Shown here piece after piece: positions 9,319 through 19,289 of a stretch of DNA of 51,986 bases. Made by a program: the position numbers and the translations under genes. Under the pieces are notes generated by a model. It had not been told where the DNA came from and did no database searches. It saw only the letters and a list, made by a program, of their open reading frames with translations. The stretch is from Nymphaea colorata (taxonomy: Eukaryota > Streptophyta > Magnoliopsida > Nymphaeales > Nymphaeaceae): the NCBI RefSeq assembly GCF_008831285.2, contig NW_022204908.1, forward strand, positions 15,001 through 66,986, in the 5' to 3' direction. Position 1 is the stretch's first letter; each line of letters begins with the position of its first letter.

Positions 9319-12300
9319 CTTTTGGATCATTGTAATTCGTATCAAAGATTAAGGAATTGAAAGCATTTTGCGCAAGGCGCTCTCTCTCCTCCGTGCGAGG
9401 TTTGGCCCTCCCTCCTCATTCTCGAGGAACTCTGATTCTGAAATCAAAGCACAACTCCAGCCCGAGCGTTCGAGTGTGTGCCCTCTCATCCCCTCGCGCC
9501 CCCTTCTACCGTGGCGTTTCTTCCTCCTTGAAGAACTCGGAGCACCGGCGGCGAACCAGCCAGCGCTCGAGTTGGAAGGCTTGCGGCGGACCTTCTTCCT
9601 CACCGGCGAAGGTCCCTCCCTTGTCCCCGGCTTTCTCCCCATCGAAATAGCATATCTGCAGCGTTCTGCACCTTCCTCACGGTCACGGTGAAGTTGAGAG
9701 GCAGACCTTGCAGCAGGGAAGATTGAATCCATTTTTGGATTCAATAAGGACGGCAGTAGAGGTTAGTGGATTGATTTCGAGATTTCCTTTTGTTTTTAGG
9801 ATTCCGGTCTAGGGGAGAGCACTTCCGAGGTCCCTGTTCTCTCTCGGCGTACCCGAGAGCAGAGTTAGAGTTCTTAGGTGAAGACTCTCTAGGCGAAGTC
9901 CTACTTACATTTGGAAGATCAGAAAGTCGACAAGCTATCCTTGCCAAACCAATCGTATGTGAGAGTTGGAGAAACGGTCACAAATCTGAGTTAGATCTCT
10001 CGGCCTGTTTCTGCAATTCTGTCCACGGCGCAGCAGAGTCGAATTTGCTGACCTGTGAAATCTAGCCGTGGAAATCCTTCGTTTGCATTATAGCTGGAAT
10101 CGCTATTCTCTAAGCATTACGTTGGCCGATTCCAAGTCTCATCCGATGGTGGAATAGAAGTCTCGGCTCCTTGCCGGAATTCTGCTGCTACTCCGGTTGG
10201 CCTTGCAATCTCCGGCAGATTAATGACCTGAAGCGTGAAGGACATCATTGCCCCTATTCTGGTGAAGGCTCTAGTGAAGGCGAGGAGGGCATCTTGGTCA
10301 AGAGCGTTGGTGTCACTCAAACCGCGCCACCGGCTTCATCAGGTGCGAATCTACTCGACTTCGGTTGAACCAGGTAAGTGCAATCCTGTCCCTTGCTTCT
10401 GCCACGTGTCTGTCATCCGAGCCATCATCCAAAAGCTGAAGCCAGTTATTTTCTAAGTGTCCCCACGATTGAGTAAGTTTAGGAAAGTGCCCCCTAGTTC
10501 ATAGGAGCCACCTCGCCACCTCGCCCCACTTTACTTGTTGCTTGGTCTTCTCCCTTATCGCATGAAGTTGTGGCCTTACATCTGGCCACGTGTCAAGATC
10601 TGAAGGACCACGACCCAGCACCCCCTCCGCCTCGTCGAGTTACTTTTCCCCTTTGCGTTCCCGTCTTGCCACCTCGCCCTTGCCTTTTTCCCCACTTAGC
10701 GCACCTCTCCCCCAACTCGCGCCCCTCTTCCTAAACTTTAGGAAAAGCACCCGAGGACTCGTTCCTCCCTTGGCCGCCTCTCCACCTCGCCCAACCGCAG
10801 CTAGTCTCCACCCTTCATCTGTCCACGTGTCTCCATCTCCCCTTCTTCGAAGTCCACTAAGCTACATCGTGTAGCTATCTCCCCTTTTTCCCGATTCTAG
10901 TCTAGGTTCATCCCTCTTCTCTTTAGGAAAGCATTTCACCTTTCCCTTGTTGATAGGCATTCTCTTAGCGCACATTAGCTAACCCGTTCATCTTGCCAAG
11001 TGGCAAGCATCCAGGTCCTCACCCACTCGACCTAACCCATTTGGTCCTAACCCAGCTAAACCTTAACCGGACTTAACCTAGTCGACCTCTTCTAGGTCTT
11101 AACCCAAGTTGACTGAACCCGACCTGACCTAGCCTAGTAGGAACTCGGTCAAACCCGAGGCACCTTAGGTTGAACCCAGTTGACTCGAGTTTATCTCGAG
11201 TGTCCCATTGACCAGACCCAACCGAGCTCACTTGTGATCTCTCTTCATCTCCAACCAGCTCGCTAAGTCCCAACTCCCGAGCCTTGCCTTAGCCTCTCTT
11301 GCTTCCTCTTCTACCTTTCGGCTTAGCCCACCTAGTAGCTAGGTTAACCTGTCTTCCGCACCTTAGCTCTGCTTCCTCTAGCCTACCCTAGCCTTTAACC
11401 TCACTTCGCTTAACCAGCCTACCCGTAGAGCTCTGCCCGTCCAAGCTAACCCGACCTTAGCTAGGGACTAGGAACAGCCGGAGACGCTAGCCGCTCGCTA
11501 GCCGTCGTCGGCCAGCCCCTCGGCCACCCGCGCCGTCGTCGGCATTCCTTGTCGATAACCGTGGCCGAGCCACTTCCAGCGCCAGGTAGGTAGGCACTGC
11601 CGCAAGGCTTTCGCCCCCCTCGGCCGCGCCGCATCCCGCAGGCGCATCTCAGGCGACAGGCGGTCGCCTCCTCCTTCCGTCAGCACCGCGGCATCCAGCC
11701 CGCGCCTCAGGTGACAGGTGGTCGCACAACCTCGTCGGCACTCTGTCTGTCTGCCCGGGCGACAGCAAGCTCGTCTAGGCTACTCGTCCGCAGGTTCGCC
11801 CACAACAGCAGCCGACTGTTCTCGGCAGCGCACTGCCCGTCAGCGTCGACAGCAGGCGGCTGTCTCGGCCAGCAGTCTGTCCACGTCGTCCGACAGCAGG
11901 AGGCTGTCCAGGCCGCGCGCTTCACGCCGGCCCGTGAGCTGCAATACCCGGGGCTTAGGTATTCTACCCCGTGGTCTCTCGGTACAGCCAAGGCAGCGCC
12001 TTGGTCGGTAACGCTCTCCAGCCTTTGTAGATTCGGGGAGGGTGTTCATTCTGTTTTTGCACTAGGATTTCATCTAGTTTATTTAATTTGTTGTTTTAGC
12101 CCAGGCTTCGGCCAAGCTCCTCACTATGGCACCTCGAGGGTCTTATTGCCCGAGACACGGTCGCAAGGAGCAGACCTACCCATTTGCTTTCGTTGGGTGT
12201 GGTTTGTCCGTTAGAAGTGGTTTTGCATGGTTTGGTGTGTTTGTGAGTGAGTTGAGAGTAATCTTTGTATCGCTTGCGTTTGTACTAGCCTGTAACCCCT

Positions 12301-12368
12301 GTAGTTGTTTGTATTAGGTTACTCCTTAGTTAGGTTGGGAAACTTCACTCTGTGTAACTTTGTCCTAG

Positions 12369-12373
12369 GGGTT
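12369..12373. repeat. Target-site duplication of FH1 (left)
   Basis: GGGTT before the FH1 LTR start TGATACGG. The same five bases follow the element at 22614-22618. The uninterrupted site is visible in the GP1 5' LTR at about 3119-3123. Confidence 0.95.
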
Positions 12374-15300
12374 TGATACGGGTCAACCTTCGACTTGGCC
12401 GAGAGCAGCCACTAATGAGGTTAAGAGCAGCCAAAGCGGGCGAAGCAAGGCTGCCCTTCATGAGGAATCAGGCCCTTCTTGGCCGTGTTGACCCAAGAAC
12501 GGGTCAAGAAGGAGGAATAGGAGACGCAGTACAGCAGGTGCAGACCTTACAAACTGATCATGGTCAGCTTAGAATCGAAGCCGAGGGAGGAGCGGGAGGA
12601 GAGGCAACGACTCTAAGCAAGGCTCTTGAATACCAAGGCGGTGGGTTGAGTCCAAGTCCGGTCTAGTCCAGCCTAGGTCTTCGCTAAACCCTGTCACTTA
12701 GGGTCAGCCTAGGGCGAGCCTAGGCAATTCATGGTCCAAGTCGAGTCCAAGCACACGCGGGCTAGAGGAGGACCGGCTCTAGGAATAAGACTTTAAGTCT
12801 CGAGAGTGTTTTATGCGTTTTTAGTTAAGTTTTAGTGTGCGCATTTGCTTTGGATTCAATTCCGTTTTGGATTCCGTTTTTGAGGGTTGGATCACATGTT
12901 TAGATCCACTTTTGATTCAGCACTATTAATACATTGTACTCCTTTGTTTTGGGGAAGGATTATGCATTGATTGAATTTGGAAGGAAATTAAGTAATTAGT
13001 AGAATTAGCTTCTCTCTCCTCTCCCGAATTCTCTCTTCTCCTCTAGGCGCAATCTTCTTCTCCATGCCTTATTCTCTCTACGGTAGATCTGTAGTTTAGC
13101 TAGAACAGCAGCCATTGCTGCAATACCACGAGGACAAGACTTTCAACCCGCGGCTTCATCTTCTTCTCCTTGGTTTCTTTGCTCTTCTCCTCCACTCGGC
13201 CAAAGGTTGATCGGCTTTGGGAGTCTCCAAGTGCAAGGCGCAAGGTAGCTCTTCCTCCCGGTTTTTCCCCACTTCAATCCAAGGCGTCCATGGTGCAACC
13301 GAGCTTCTCCACCAGCAAGGTTAAGGGCCACGACTCCAACAGGGCAGGTCTTCATTGATCTAGGTGACTAGAAAGAAGAAGACAACCATCCATCCTTCGA
13401 GATCAAGCGGTAAGCGTCCTTAACGAGGAAGAAAGAGGGTGCAACGACGTTGTTGCTCTTTGTCTCTGGGTTCGGCTTAAGGAGGAGGAGTTTGCTGGAT
13501 TTCCAGCCAGTGATCTCTTCATTCCCACGGTGGAAACCAGTTTCAAAGGGTCTCTTACGAGTCACCCACTTTCCCCTTGATTAATCACGTAGATTTCTTG
13601 ATTTCGTGTTTGAAAATAGCATTTGAACCGTGGGTTTGAAGTTAAAATCAGCCACGGTTCAGATCTGCTAATCTCGCCGGAAAGTTCAGAAGAAAAGAGA
13701 AAGAAAAGGGCTTGAGAAAAAGAAAAGAAAGAAAAGAAAAGAATAGAAAAATATCAGCCCAAGAATGAGTTAGAAAAGTTGAAATCCGGCGAGAATTCCA
13801 AATTCCGGCGCACATTTGGGCGTCCGGCCACCGCTGCTATTATTCCGGTTAACATTGGTACATTTTCCGGCGAACTCCGGCAGAGGACAGCAAGCCAAAT
13901 CCGTCCACTCTTGCTGTACTTAGCTGATCACAGCTGCCTTAGGCGTTCTTGGTGAGAATTGGGAAAAACCGGCCAACATTTGGGGAAAAGTCCTACCGCC
14001 GGCGAGCTTGGGAAACCCTAGCCGATTTTCCAATTTGGTGAGTGTTTTCTCTTGTTTAATTTTGACCTCTCATCTTGACACGTGGCAGAATCCTGTTGAC
14101 TTAGAAGGTAGCTTGAAAGAGAGAGAAGCCAGCTCGTCATCCCCCTCCACTCTCTTTTCCACATTTGGTGGATCACCCACCATTTGGTGAGAAGATCAAG
14201 GGGAAGATTGAGTAGCTAGGATTGATCTCCAATAGTGTAGGATCTAGCTCTTTCTCCTCCAGCCAAGTGTCCTTTCTAGAAGATTTTAGAAGTCTCTCCC
14301 CTCCAGCTTGCCCTCCACCTCATCACCCAAGTCCATCTCCCCACATTTGTTGTGCCACCTAGCTAGACACCTCATCACTCAAGTCAATCTCCCCACATTT
14401 GTTGCGCCACCTAGCTAGACACCTCACCACCTTTCCTATCCTCTCTCCTAACATCTAGGAGATAGCCTCTACGTACCTGCCACCTATCCTCCACTTTAGC
14501 TAGGAACTCTCCCAGCCACACACCTCAGCAACCCACCAGCCACCTCACCTAGACACCTCACCGAATCCCTAGCCTCTCTCCTACTTACTTGGGAGATAGC
14601 CCTTCTAGAAGTGCCACCTCGCCTAGCATCTTGGAGAACGATTCCCTTGGGGAATATCCTCCATAATCCTCAGCCCCAATTTCTCTCATCCGTTTTTATC
14701 CTAGTTCACACTTGAGTTACCTCAAGTTACTGCACCCCATTCCCCCTTACCATTCCCATTTCCTCAAACCGAGCAGCCTAAACCTACCCTAGCTACTTTG
14801 TAGGAACCCACGATTTAGGCCCTTCCCTTCACCAGGTCAACCTAGGATTTGAACCTTAGGACCCACCTTGCCTAACCTTTCATTGACCCAGCTCATTGGC
14901 CGAACCTAGCCCGGGCCCACCTGGTCCCACCTGGTCCGAGCTCACCCTGCCCAAGACCCGCACCTAGTTGGTTCCAACCCTAGTCCACAAGGAAGTCCGC
15001 CTAGTGCATCCTTGAGAGTCTTGGAACCGGCGGGTCTTGCCCCAGCCATCTCCGGCATCCTCAGGCCGCCGCCGGCCACCTCTGCTACTTTTCCGGCGAC
15101 CTTCCGGCGTGGATCCCCGCAGGTCCCCAAGTCAGCCAGCAAGTGCATGGAGAGCTCCTAGGCGATTTCAGCAAGGAGATTCCTCAATCGCGTGACCCTT
15201 GGAGTGCTCTAATCCACCGACCGGCGTCTTCATCATTGGAGCCACAGCCCTACGCCGTTCTCTCCTCTTGTGTTGCTGTTAGTCCTCGAGTGTGGAATCT

Positions 15301-15816
15301 CACCTCGAGGCGTGTGGTTGCTTCGCCAAGCTAGCCTTGGCCGGTACACCCTACCCTTCTCTTTAGACTCGAGGGTGGTAGCATTTTATTTCTGCATTTT
15401 GATTTCAGCCCGACCTTGGGGTCGTCGTTGTGCATAGAGGGACCTCCACGGCACTGCGCCAAGGACACGACCTCGTGCCGACATTAGCCTCCTACGGGCG
15501 GGTGTGGTTTGATTCGATTAGGTTTGGTTTGATGGTTTGTTGAGTGAGTTTGAGTGATTTTCATCAAATGTATCGCTTCCGCTTGTACTAGCCTCACAGC
15601 TTTTAGTCAATTGTAGTAGGATTTGCTTGGGTTTGGGATTAGCCATTCTTGTATTCCGCTGCCTATTTGGGATTTTTAAGTCGGGGTCCTGTCCGACTGG
15701 GTAGTGTCATTGTTTTATTTGTCCTAGGAAAGTCTTCTGGTTGGTCCAAGGTGATCGTGGGGGTAGGCACGGCCGTCGGCTTCAGACTTTGGTCGGCCAC
15801 GGGCAAGACCCTACCA
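12374..15816 (+). repeat. FH1 5' LTR
   Basis: 3443 bp, starts TGATACGG and ends CCCTACCA before the primer site. It contains a weak TATA-like TATTAATA at 12924, a purine-rich AAAAG tract near 13690-13750, a candidate donor GTGAGT at 14038 followed by CACGTGG near 14078, a roughly 1-kb C+T-rich tract with tandem CACCTAGCTAGACACCTC units near 14350-14420, and U5 hairpins. No gene was recognised. The first approximately 290 bp are an open frame that belongs to the C-terminal coding tail at the other end of the element. Confidence 0.95.
15280..15700 (+). other. FH1 U5 structured RNA region
   Basis: Hairpins: CCTCGAG 15284-15290 with CTCGAGG 15304-15310; GCCAAG 15325-15330 with CTTGGC 15336-15341; AGTCGG 15679-15684 with CCGACT 15693-15698, loop GGTCCTGT. 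The last one replaces the GCCGG/CCGGC stem of GP1, GP2 and FH2 with different but still paired bases, which supports real RNA structure. Confidence 0.7.
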
Positions 15817-15819
15817 ATT

Positions 15820-15831
15820 TGGTATCAGAGC
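15820..15831 (+). promoter_or_regulatory. FH1 primer-binding site (initiator tRNA-Met)
   Basis: TGGTATCAGAGC 3 bases after the LTR end, identical to the sites of GP1, GP2 and FH2. Confidence 0.95.
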
Positions 15832-16670
15832 CTCCTTGGAGCAGCAGGAAGCAAGCAGTAACCTCTTGAAGGCAGTAGAAGACAGATTAGTCAGCTTTTG
15901 TTTCCAGCAGTTTTCAGGATTTGGTTTTCAGAAATAGGCGAACTGCGGATTCCTGGTGTGTAACAGTTATCGACAGTGTATCAGCGTTTTCAGGGGGCAA
16001 ACAAAGTCGGAATTGCCTCAAATTTGGTGGACAGACTCGTAATCATATGAGCTACAAAAGTTGTTTAGGGCTCCAGGAGAGATTCGGCCCTTAAGCAGAC
16101 GTTTTTGGCTTTACAACGTGATAAAAGCCTGAACGGACAGAACCTGTCCGCGAGAGCAGTTCAGCCTGAAGATTACATAGTTTCAGTGACTTCCCGAGGT
16201 CGAAACGAGCTGAAATTTTCAGCATAGTCAGATAACTATATCCTCTGAGTGCTGACAAAATTTGAAGTCAAAACTCCACCCTTTGACATTTCTGTGCGTA
16301 AGTCCTGGGAATTCCTAAAAACAGTCTGGACTAAGGGTGTGCACATCGCACTACCCTAGGGTGCTTGAGCTCGAGGTGCGCTGTCGAGGCGTCAGGCAGA
16401 CGCGACAGTTTAGGCCCCACTCTTGGGCCCGGCTGAGAGCGAGAGTTAGCCACCGAGGCGCCAGGAGGGCGCGGTGACAGGCGGAACTTGTTTCCTCCTC
16501 CCGTAGCGCACACAAGGCAGAAGTGTGGGCTGATAGACAACGGGCAGAAAAGTTTTTTACAGCAGGTTCTTCGCAGCATAGGATTTTTTCTTTAAGAGTG
16601 GCAGTGTGTCAGTGTGTTTGGTTTCAGCAGTAGCATACGATTTGTTTTGGCAGTTTGCTTGCTAGAATAG
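15832..16670 (+). other. FH1 leader with three-hairpin module
   Basis: The leader is 839 nt to the first ATG. About 15,950-16,320 is closely similar to the FH2 leader (for example CAGGGGGCAAAC and CAGACTCGTAATCATATG). Hairpin 1 at 16381-16408: CTGTC/GACAG, GAG bulge, GCGTC/GACGC, loop AGGCA. Hairpin 2 at 16413-16429: GGCCC/GGGCC. Hairpin 3 at 16451-16476: CACC/GGTG, GAG bulge, GCGCC/GGCGC, loop AGGAG. AAGAGTGGCAG is at 16594-16604. The module is shared with the gag-pol elements although the coding regions are unrelated. Confidence 0.8.
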
Positions 16671-19289
16671 ATGACGGATATAGGTGCCCGTTTGGAAGGA
16701 TCCAAAATGGACCTGTTTTTAAGCGCCTACGAGAATGGGAAGTACATAGGGAGGCTTTGGTTAGTCCGAGGGGAGATTTGGAACCAAGGGCCAAGATATA
16801 TATACATCAAGGCTGGTAGCTCGCCCTACTGCGATTGGGTTATACAACACCCTAGTGTACAAGGGTGCCATTTTCAATTGGCAATCGATAACGTTGCTCG
16901 TAACATCTGGATCATCAATGACACAGACACGGGTAGACTTAGTGTTGTTGGTCATGGGGAGATATTTCAACGTTGGGTGCAAATCTATCCAGGTGAAGTC
17001 ATCAAAGTAGGATCTATGGACCATTATTTCGAGTTGACAGAAAGAACCTCTTACGTGGCCACAGAGCAAAGAGAGCCTCACATGGAGCCTAGTGAAGCAC
17101 GTACCATTCCTCACATAGTAGGGACACCACCTCTTGAGAAAGACTCAACCAAAGAGAAAGAAATGCATCATACGAGTCACGAGTGGGAGAAGTATGATCA
17201 AACACTCAAGGAAATCAAGGAAATGTTGAAAGCCTTGACCCCTACTAATGAAAGAGGAAATCATGTAAAGCCGCAACCTCTTCCACGAAAAACGGGCAAT
17301 GCTCAAACTTATAGGAGGATCTATTCAAATAAAGGTCTCCTTCCCAAGCCCGGACCTCTTCAAGGAGAAACGCAAACTATGACTACACAGAATGCCATTT
17401 CTACTTATAAGGTCATAGCCCATCCAAAAGAGACTAAACCAGGCATCCAACCAAAGCCAGCAGAAGAAAAGGTTGAGAGGGAGGGCACGACAAAGCCCAA
17501 AGTGGATGCTGAAGCAATGAGTCGAGATCTATCAAAGGGGTGTGAAAGCAAAGACAATCTCGACACATTACCTCTTGGTAAGGCGGTGCATAATACCAAG
17601 GATGTTGAGACAATCGCATCATGGACCACCCAGGAAATTTTGGACGAGATTGATCTCCTATGTCAGGATTTCGATCTAAGTGAGGAACCCGCACCTAGTG
17701 TGATCCAGTTAGTATCACAAGAAGATCAGCTTAAGAATGAAATGCAGGGATCCAGTTCGACATCCATACCGGGCCAAAAACAGGATGAGTCTTTAAGGTG
17801 TCAAGCTCCACCCACAAGAGAAAAAGAAGAAGAACCTTATGAGCTTGAACCCCTTGAGCACATACTTCCTAATGATACAATGGAATTAGTCAGGTACCAA
17901 TTACAGGAAGAACTCATTCTAGATGGAAACGGGCCCCTTGACAATGAGAGCATAGGATCCAACTCCGGAGATGCCCCCATGGAAATGGAAGAAGTAGGGC
18001 ATCCCACCAAGGACAAGAGTATGCAACCACCTCCTCTTCCTGCCCAAGATAACATAGAATCTCAGGAGGGTGGTATGAATTTGAATCTCTCAAAGTCTTC
18101 TTGTCCAAAGGCACGAACGAAGCTCCAACAATGGGCGACCCAAGTATTAGTGAATGAAATTCCACGACAACCACAAGAGAGCCAAGTTTGTGGGATGATC
18201 CGAACAAAATCTGAAGAGGTCGCCACTTACCAAAGGCAAAAGAAGAGCCCTAGCAAACCTGGACTCGGGCAAAGAACTAAGCCGCCCACTATCCAGGAAT
18301 TGTTAGAGGAAGAAATTTTGGCCACATCAGATGGAATCCTCCCCGAGTCAGAAAGTGATGACATGAGCAGCTCAGAGAACCAGCTTGATAGTACAGGCAT
18401 CTACCCGAATATCAACCCAGAGAAAAACCACTACAACGAGGTAGATCGAGTAACCCTTAGTGCACATTCAGAACAATGCAAAGTCGAAGGGTACTCACGG
18501 GCCGCCTTAGTCTCTCCCCAAAGTCAGATACATCCTAAGGAGGGTGGTCATCACCCATTCAACAAAACGACTCTGGGGCACTACATTGAAAAGCTTTACC
18601 CAGAGCGATGGAGAGCTTATCAGTTTCCAGACTCTCCAAATTGCAGCCGAGAGTTGTGGAATCCTTTCAGCCCACTTGGAACATGCACGACAGAGTCACC
18701 CTTAGCCCAAGACTCTGAAGGAAGAAACACAGTAATGGCACCTCGGGCTATAGCAAAGGATAAAGAACGAGCACTGAGCATAGTGGAGCAACAAGCTCCA
18801 CGAACGGGCCGCAGGCTGTGGCAAGCCCACGATCGTGGCAAGGTCACCCCACAGTTTGAGGGCACAGAAAAGAGCAAACAGCTGCAAGGGCAGCATGGTA
18901 TATATATCGGGCACCTGCCTCGTGACTATGGTCCAGGGCAATCGCGACTCAGCCGAATGAATCGAAGTAATGAAATGACTCGGGTGATTACCAAGGTTTA
19001 CTCTAGAGGCCCGAGAAGGTGTTTTGTCTACTTGAGAAACTCCTTAAAGGTGCTACCTAGAGACTATGGACCAAAGAGGAAACGGAAGGAAGAGAGTGGC
19101 TGTGAGCAGGTTCACCAAAAGAAATCTTCGTTAAGAGCTTGGGGACAAGCTCCATTTCAGGAGGGTGGATCTGATACGGGTCAACCTTCGACTTGGCCGA
19201 GAGCAGCCACTAATGAGGTTAAGAGCAGCCAAAGCGGGCGAAGCAAGGCTGCCCTTCATGAGGAATCAGGCCCTTCTTGGCCGTGTTGA
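16671..19289 (+). CDS. FHA-like-domain protein of retrotransposon FH1
   Basis: The only gene of FH1, 872 codons. Met1 is the first ATG. Met13 (16707, MDLFLSAYENG) is the start conserved with FH2, so either may be used. Residues about 13-123 fit an FHA beta-sandwich: IKAGSSPYCD, HPSVQGCHFQL, IWIINDTDTG, PGEVIKVGS. The usual phosphothreonine-contacting Ser-Arg pair is replaced by Gln-Gly, although His67 remains. A poorly conserved, charged middle follows. Next come EEEILATSDGILPES, a core near 634-662 (GHYIEKLYPERWRAY then QFPDSPNCSREL) almost identical in FH2, and two LPRDYGP motifs near 749 and 795. The last 38 codons lie in the 3' LTR. There are no RT or gag motifs. Function is unknown; an accessory protein for mobilisation is inferred. 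Confidence 0.85.
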   Translation: MTDIGARLEGSKMDLFLSAYENGKYIGRLWLVRGEIWNQGPRYIYIKAGSSPYCDWVIQHPSVQGCHFQLAIDNVARNIWIINDTDTGRLSVVGHGEIFQRWVQIYPGEVIKVGSMDHYFELTERTSYVATEQREPHMEPSEARTIPHIVGTPPLEKDSTKEKEMHHTSHEWEKYDQTLKEIKEMLKALTPTNERGNHVKPQPLPRKTGNAQTYRRIYSNKGLLPKPGPLQGETQTMTTQNAISTYKVIAHPKETKPGIQPKPAEEKVEREGTTKPKVDAEAMSRDLSKGCESKDNLDTLPLGKAVHNTKDVETIASWTTQEILDEIDLLCQDFDLSEEPAPSVIQLVSQEDQLKNEMQGSSSTSIPGQKQDESLRCQAPPTREKEEEPYELEPLEHILPNDTMELVRYQLQEELILDGNGPLDNESIGSNSGDAPMEMEEVGHPTKDKSMQPPPLPAQDNIESQEGGMNLNLSKSSCPKARTKLQQWATQVLVNEIPRQPQESQVCGMIRTKSEEVATYQRQKKSPSKPGLGQRTKPPTIQELLEEEILATSDGILPESESDDMSSSENQLDSTGIYPNINPEKNHYNEVDRVTLSAHSEQCKVEGYSRAALVSPQSQIHPKEGGHHPFNKTTLGHYIEKLYPERWRAYQFPDSPNCSRELWNPFSPLGTCTTESPLAQDSEGRNTVMAPRAIAKDKERALSIVEQQAPRTGRRLWQAHDRGKVTPQFEGTEKSKQLQGQHGIYIGHLPRDYGPGQSRLSRMNRSNEMTRVITKVYSRGPRRCFVYLRNSLKVLPRDYGPKRKRKEESGCEQVHQKKSSLRAWGQAPFQEGGSDTGQPSTWPRAATNEVKSSQSGRSKAALHEESGPSWPC
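18064..18073 (+). promoter_or_regulatory. Internal polypurine-like motif 1 of FH1
   Basis: AGGAGGGTGG, the same core as the terminal polypurine tract of FH1. It encodes EGG. A matching copy lies at the same relative place in FH2 (46630). Confidence 0.4.
18537..18547 (+). promoter_or_regulatory. Internal polypurine-like motif 2 of FH1
   Basis: AAGGAGGGTGG, again encoding EGG just before the conserved core. It corresponds to AGGAAGGGTGG at 47041 in FH2. Confidence 0.4.
19159..19171 (+). promoter_or_regulatory. FH1 terminal polypurine tract
   Basis: AGGAGGGTGGATC immediately before the 3' LTR start TGATACGG. It is inside the reading frame (QEGGSD). Confidence 0.8.

Larger units (their letters stand above)
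8695..12373 (+). repeat. GP1 3' LTR, left part (interrupted by FH1)
   Basis: The LTR begins TGTTACGG after the polypurine tract. It carries the last codons of pol to 8986, a TATA box at 9311, a candidate splice donor GTAAGT at 10374 followed by CACGTG near 10405, a C+T-rich tract, and copies of the U5 hairpins. It is cut at 12373 by FH1 and continues at 22619. The rejoined LTR is about 3.8 kb, very long for the class. Open frames in the C+T-rich part have no recognisable product. Confidence 0.9.

Noticed and set aside
13690-13750. AAAAG-rich tract in FH1 LTRs as a microsatellite of interest
   Set aside because: Short, imperfect, and differing by one base between copies; ordinary low-complexity sequence.
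16671-19289. Captured host FHA gene that merely lies between two LTRs
   Set aside because: It is intronless, runs through the polypurine tract into the LTR, and has a relative with the same ends in FH2; it is an established element gene, though ultimate host origin of the domain remains possible.
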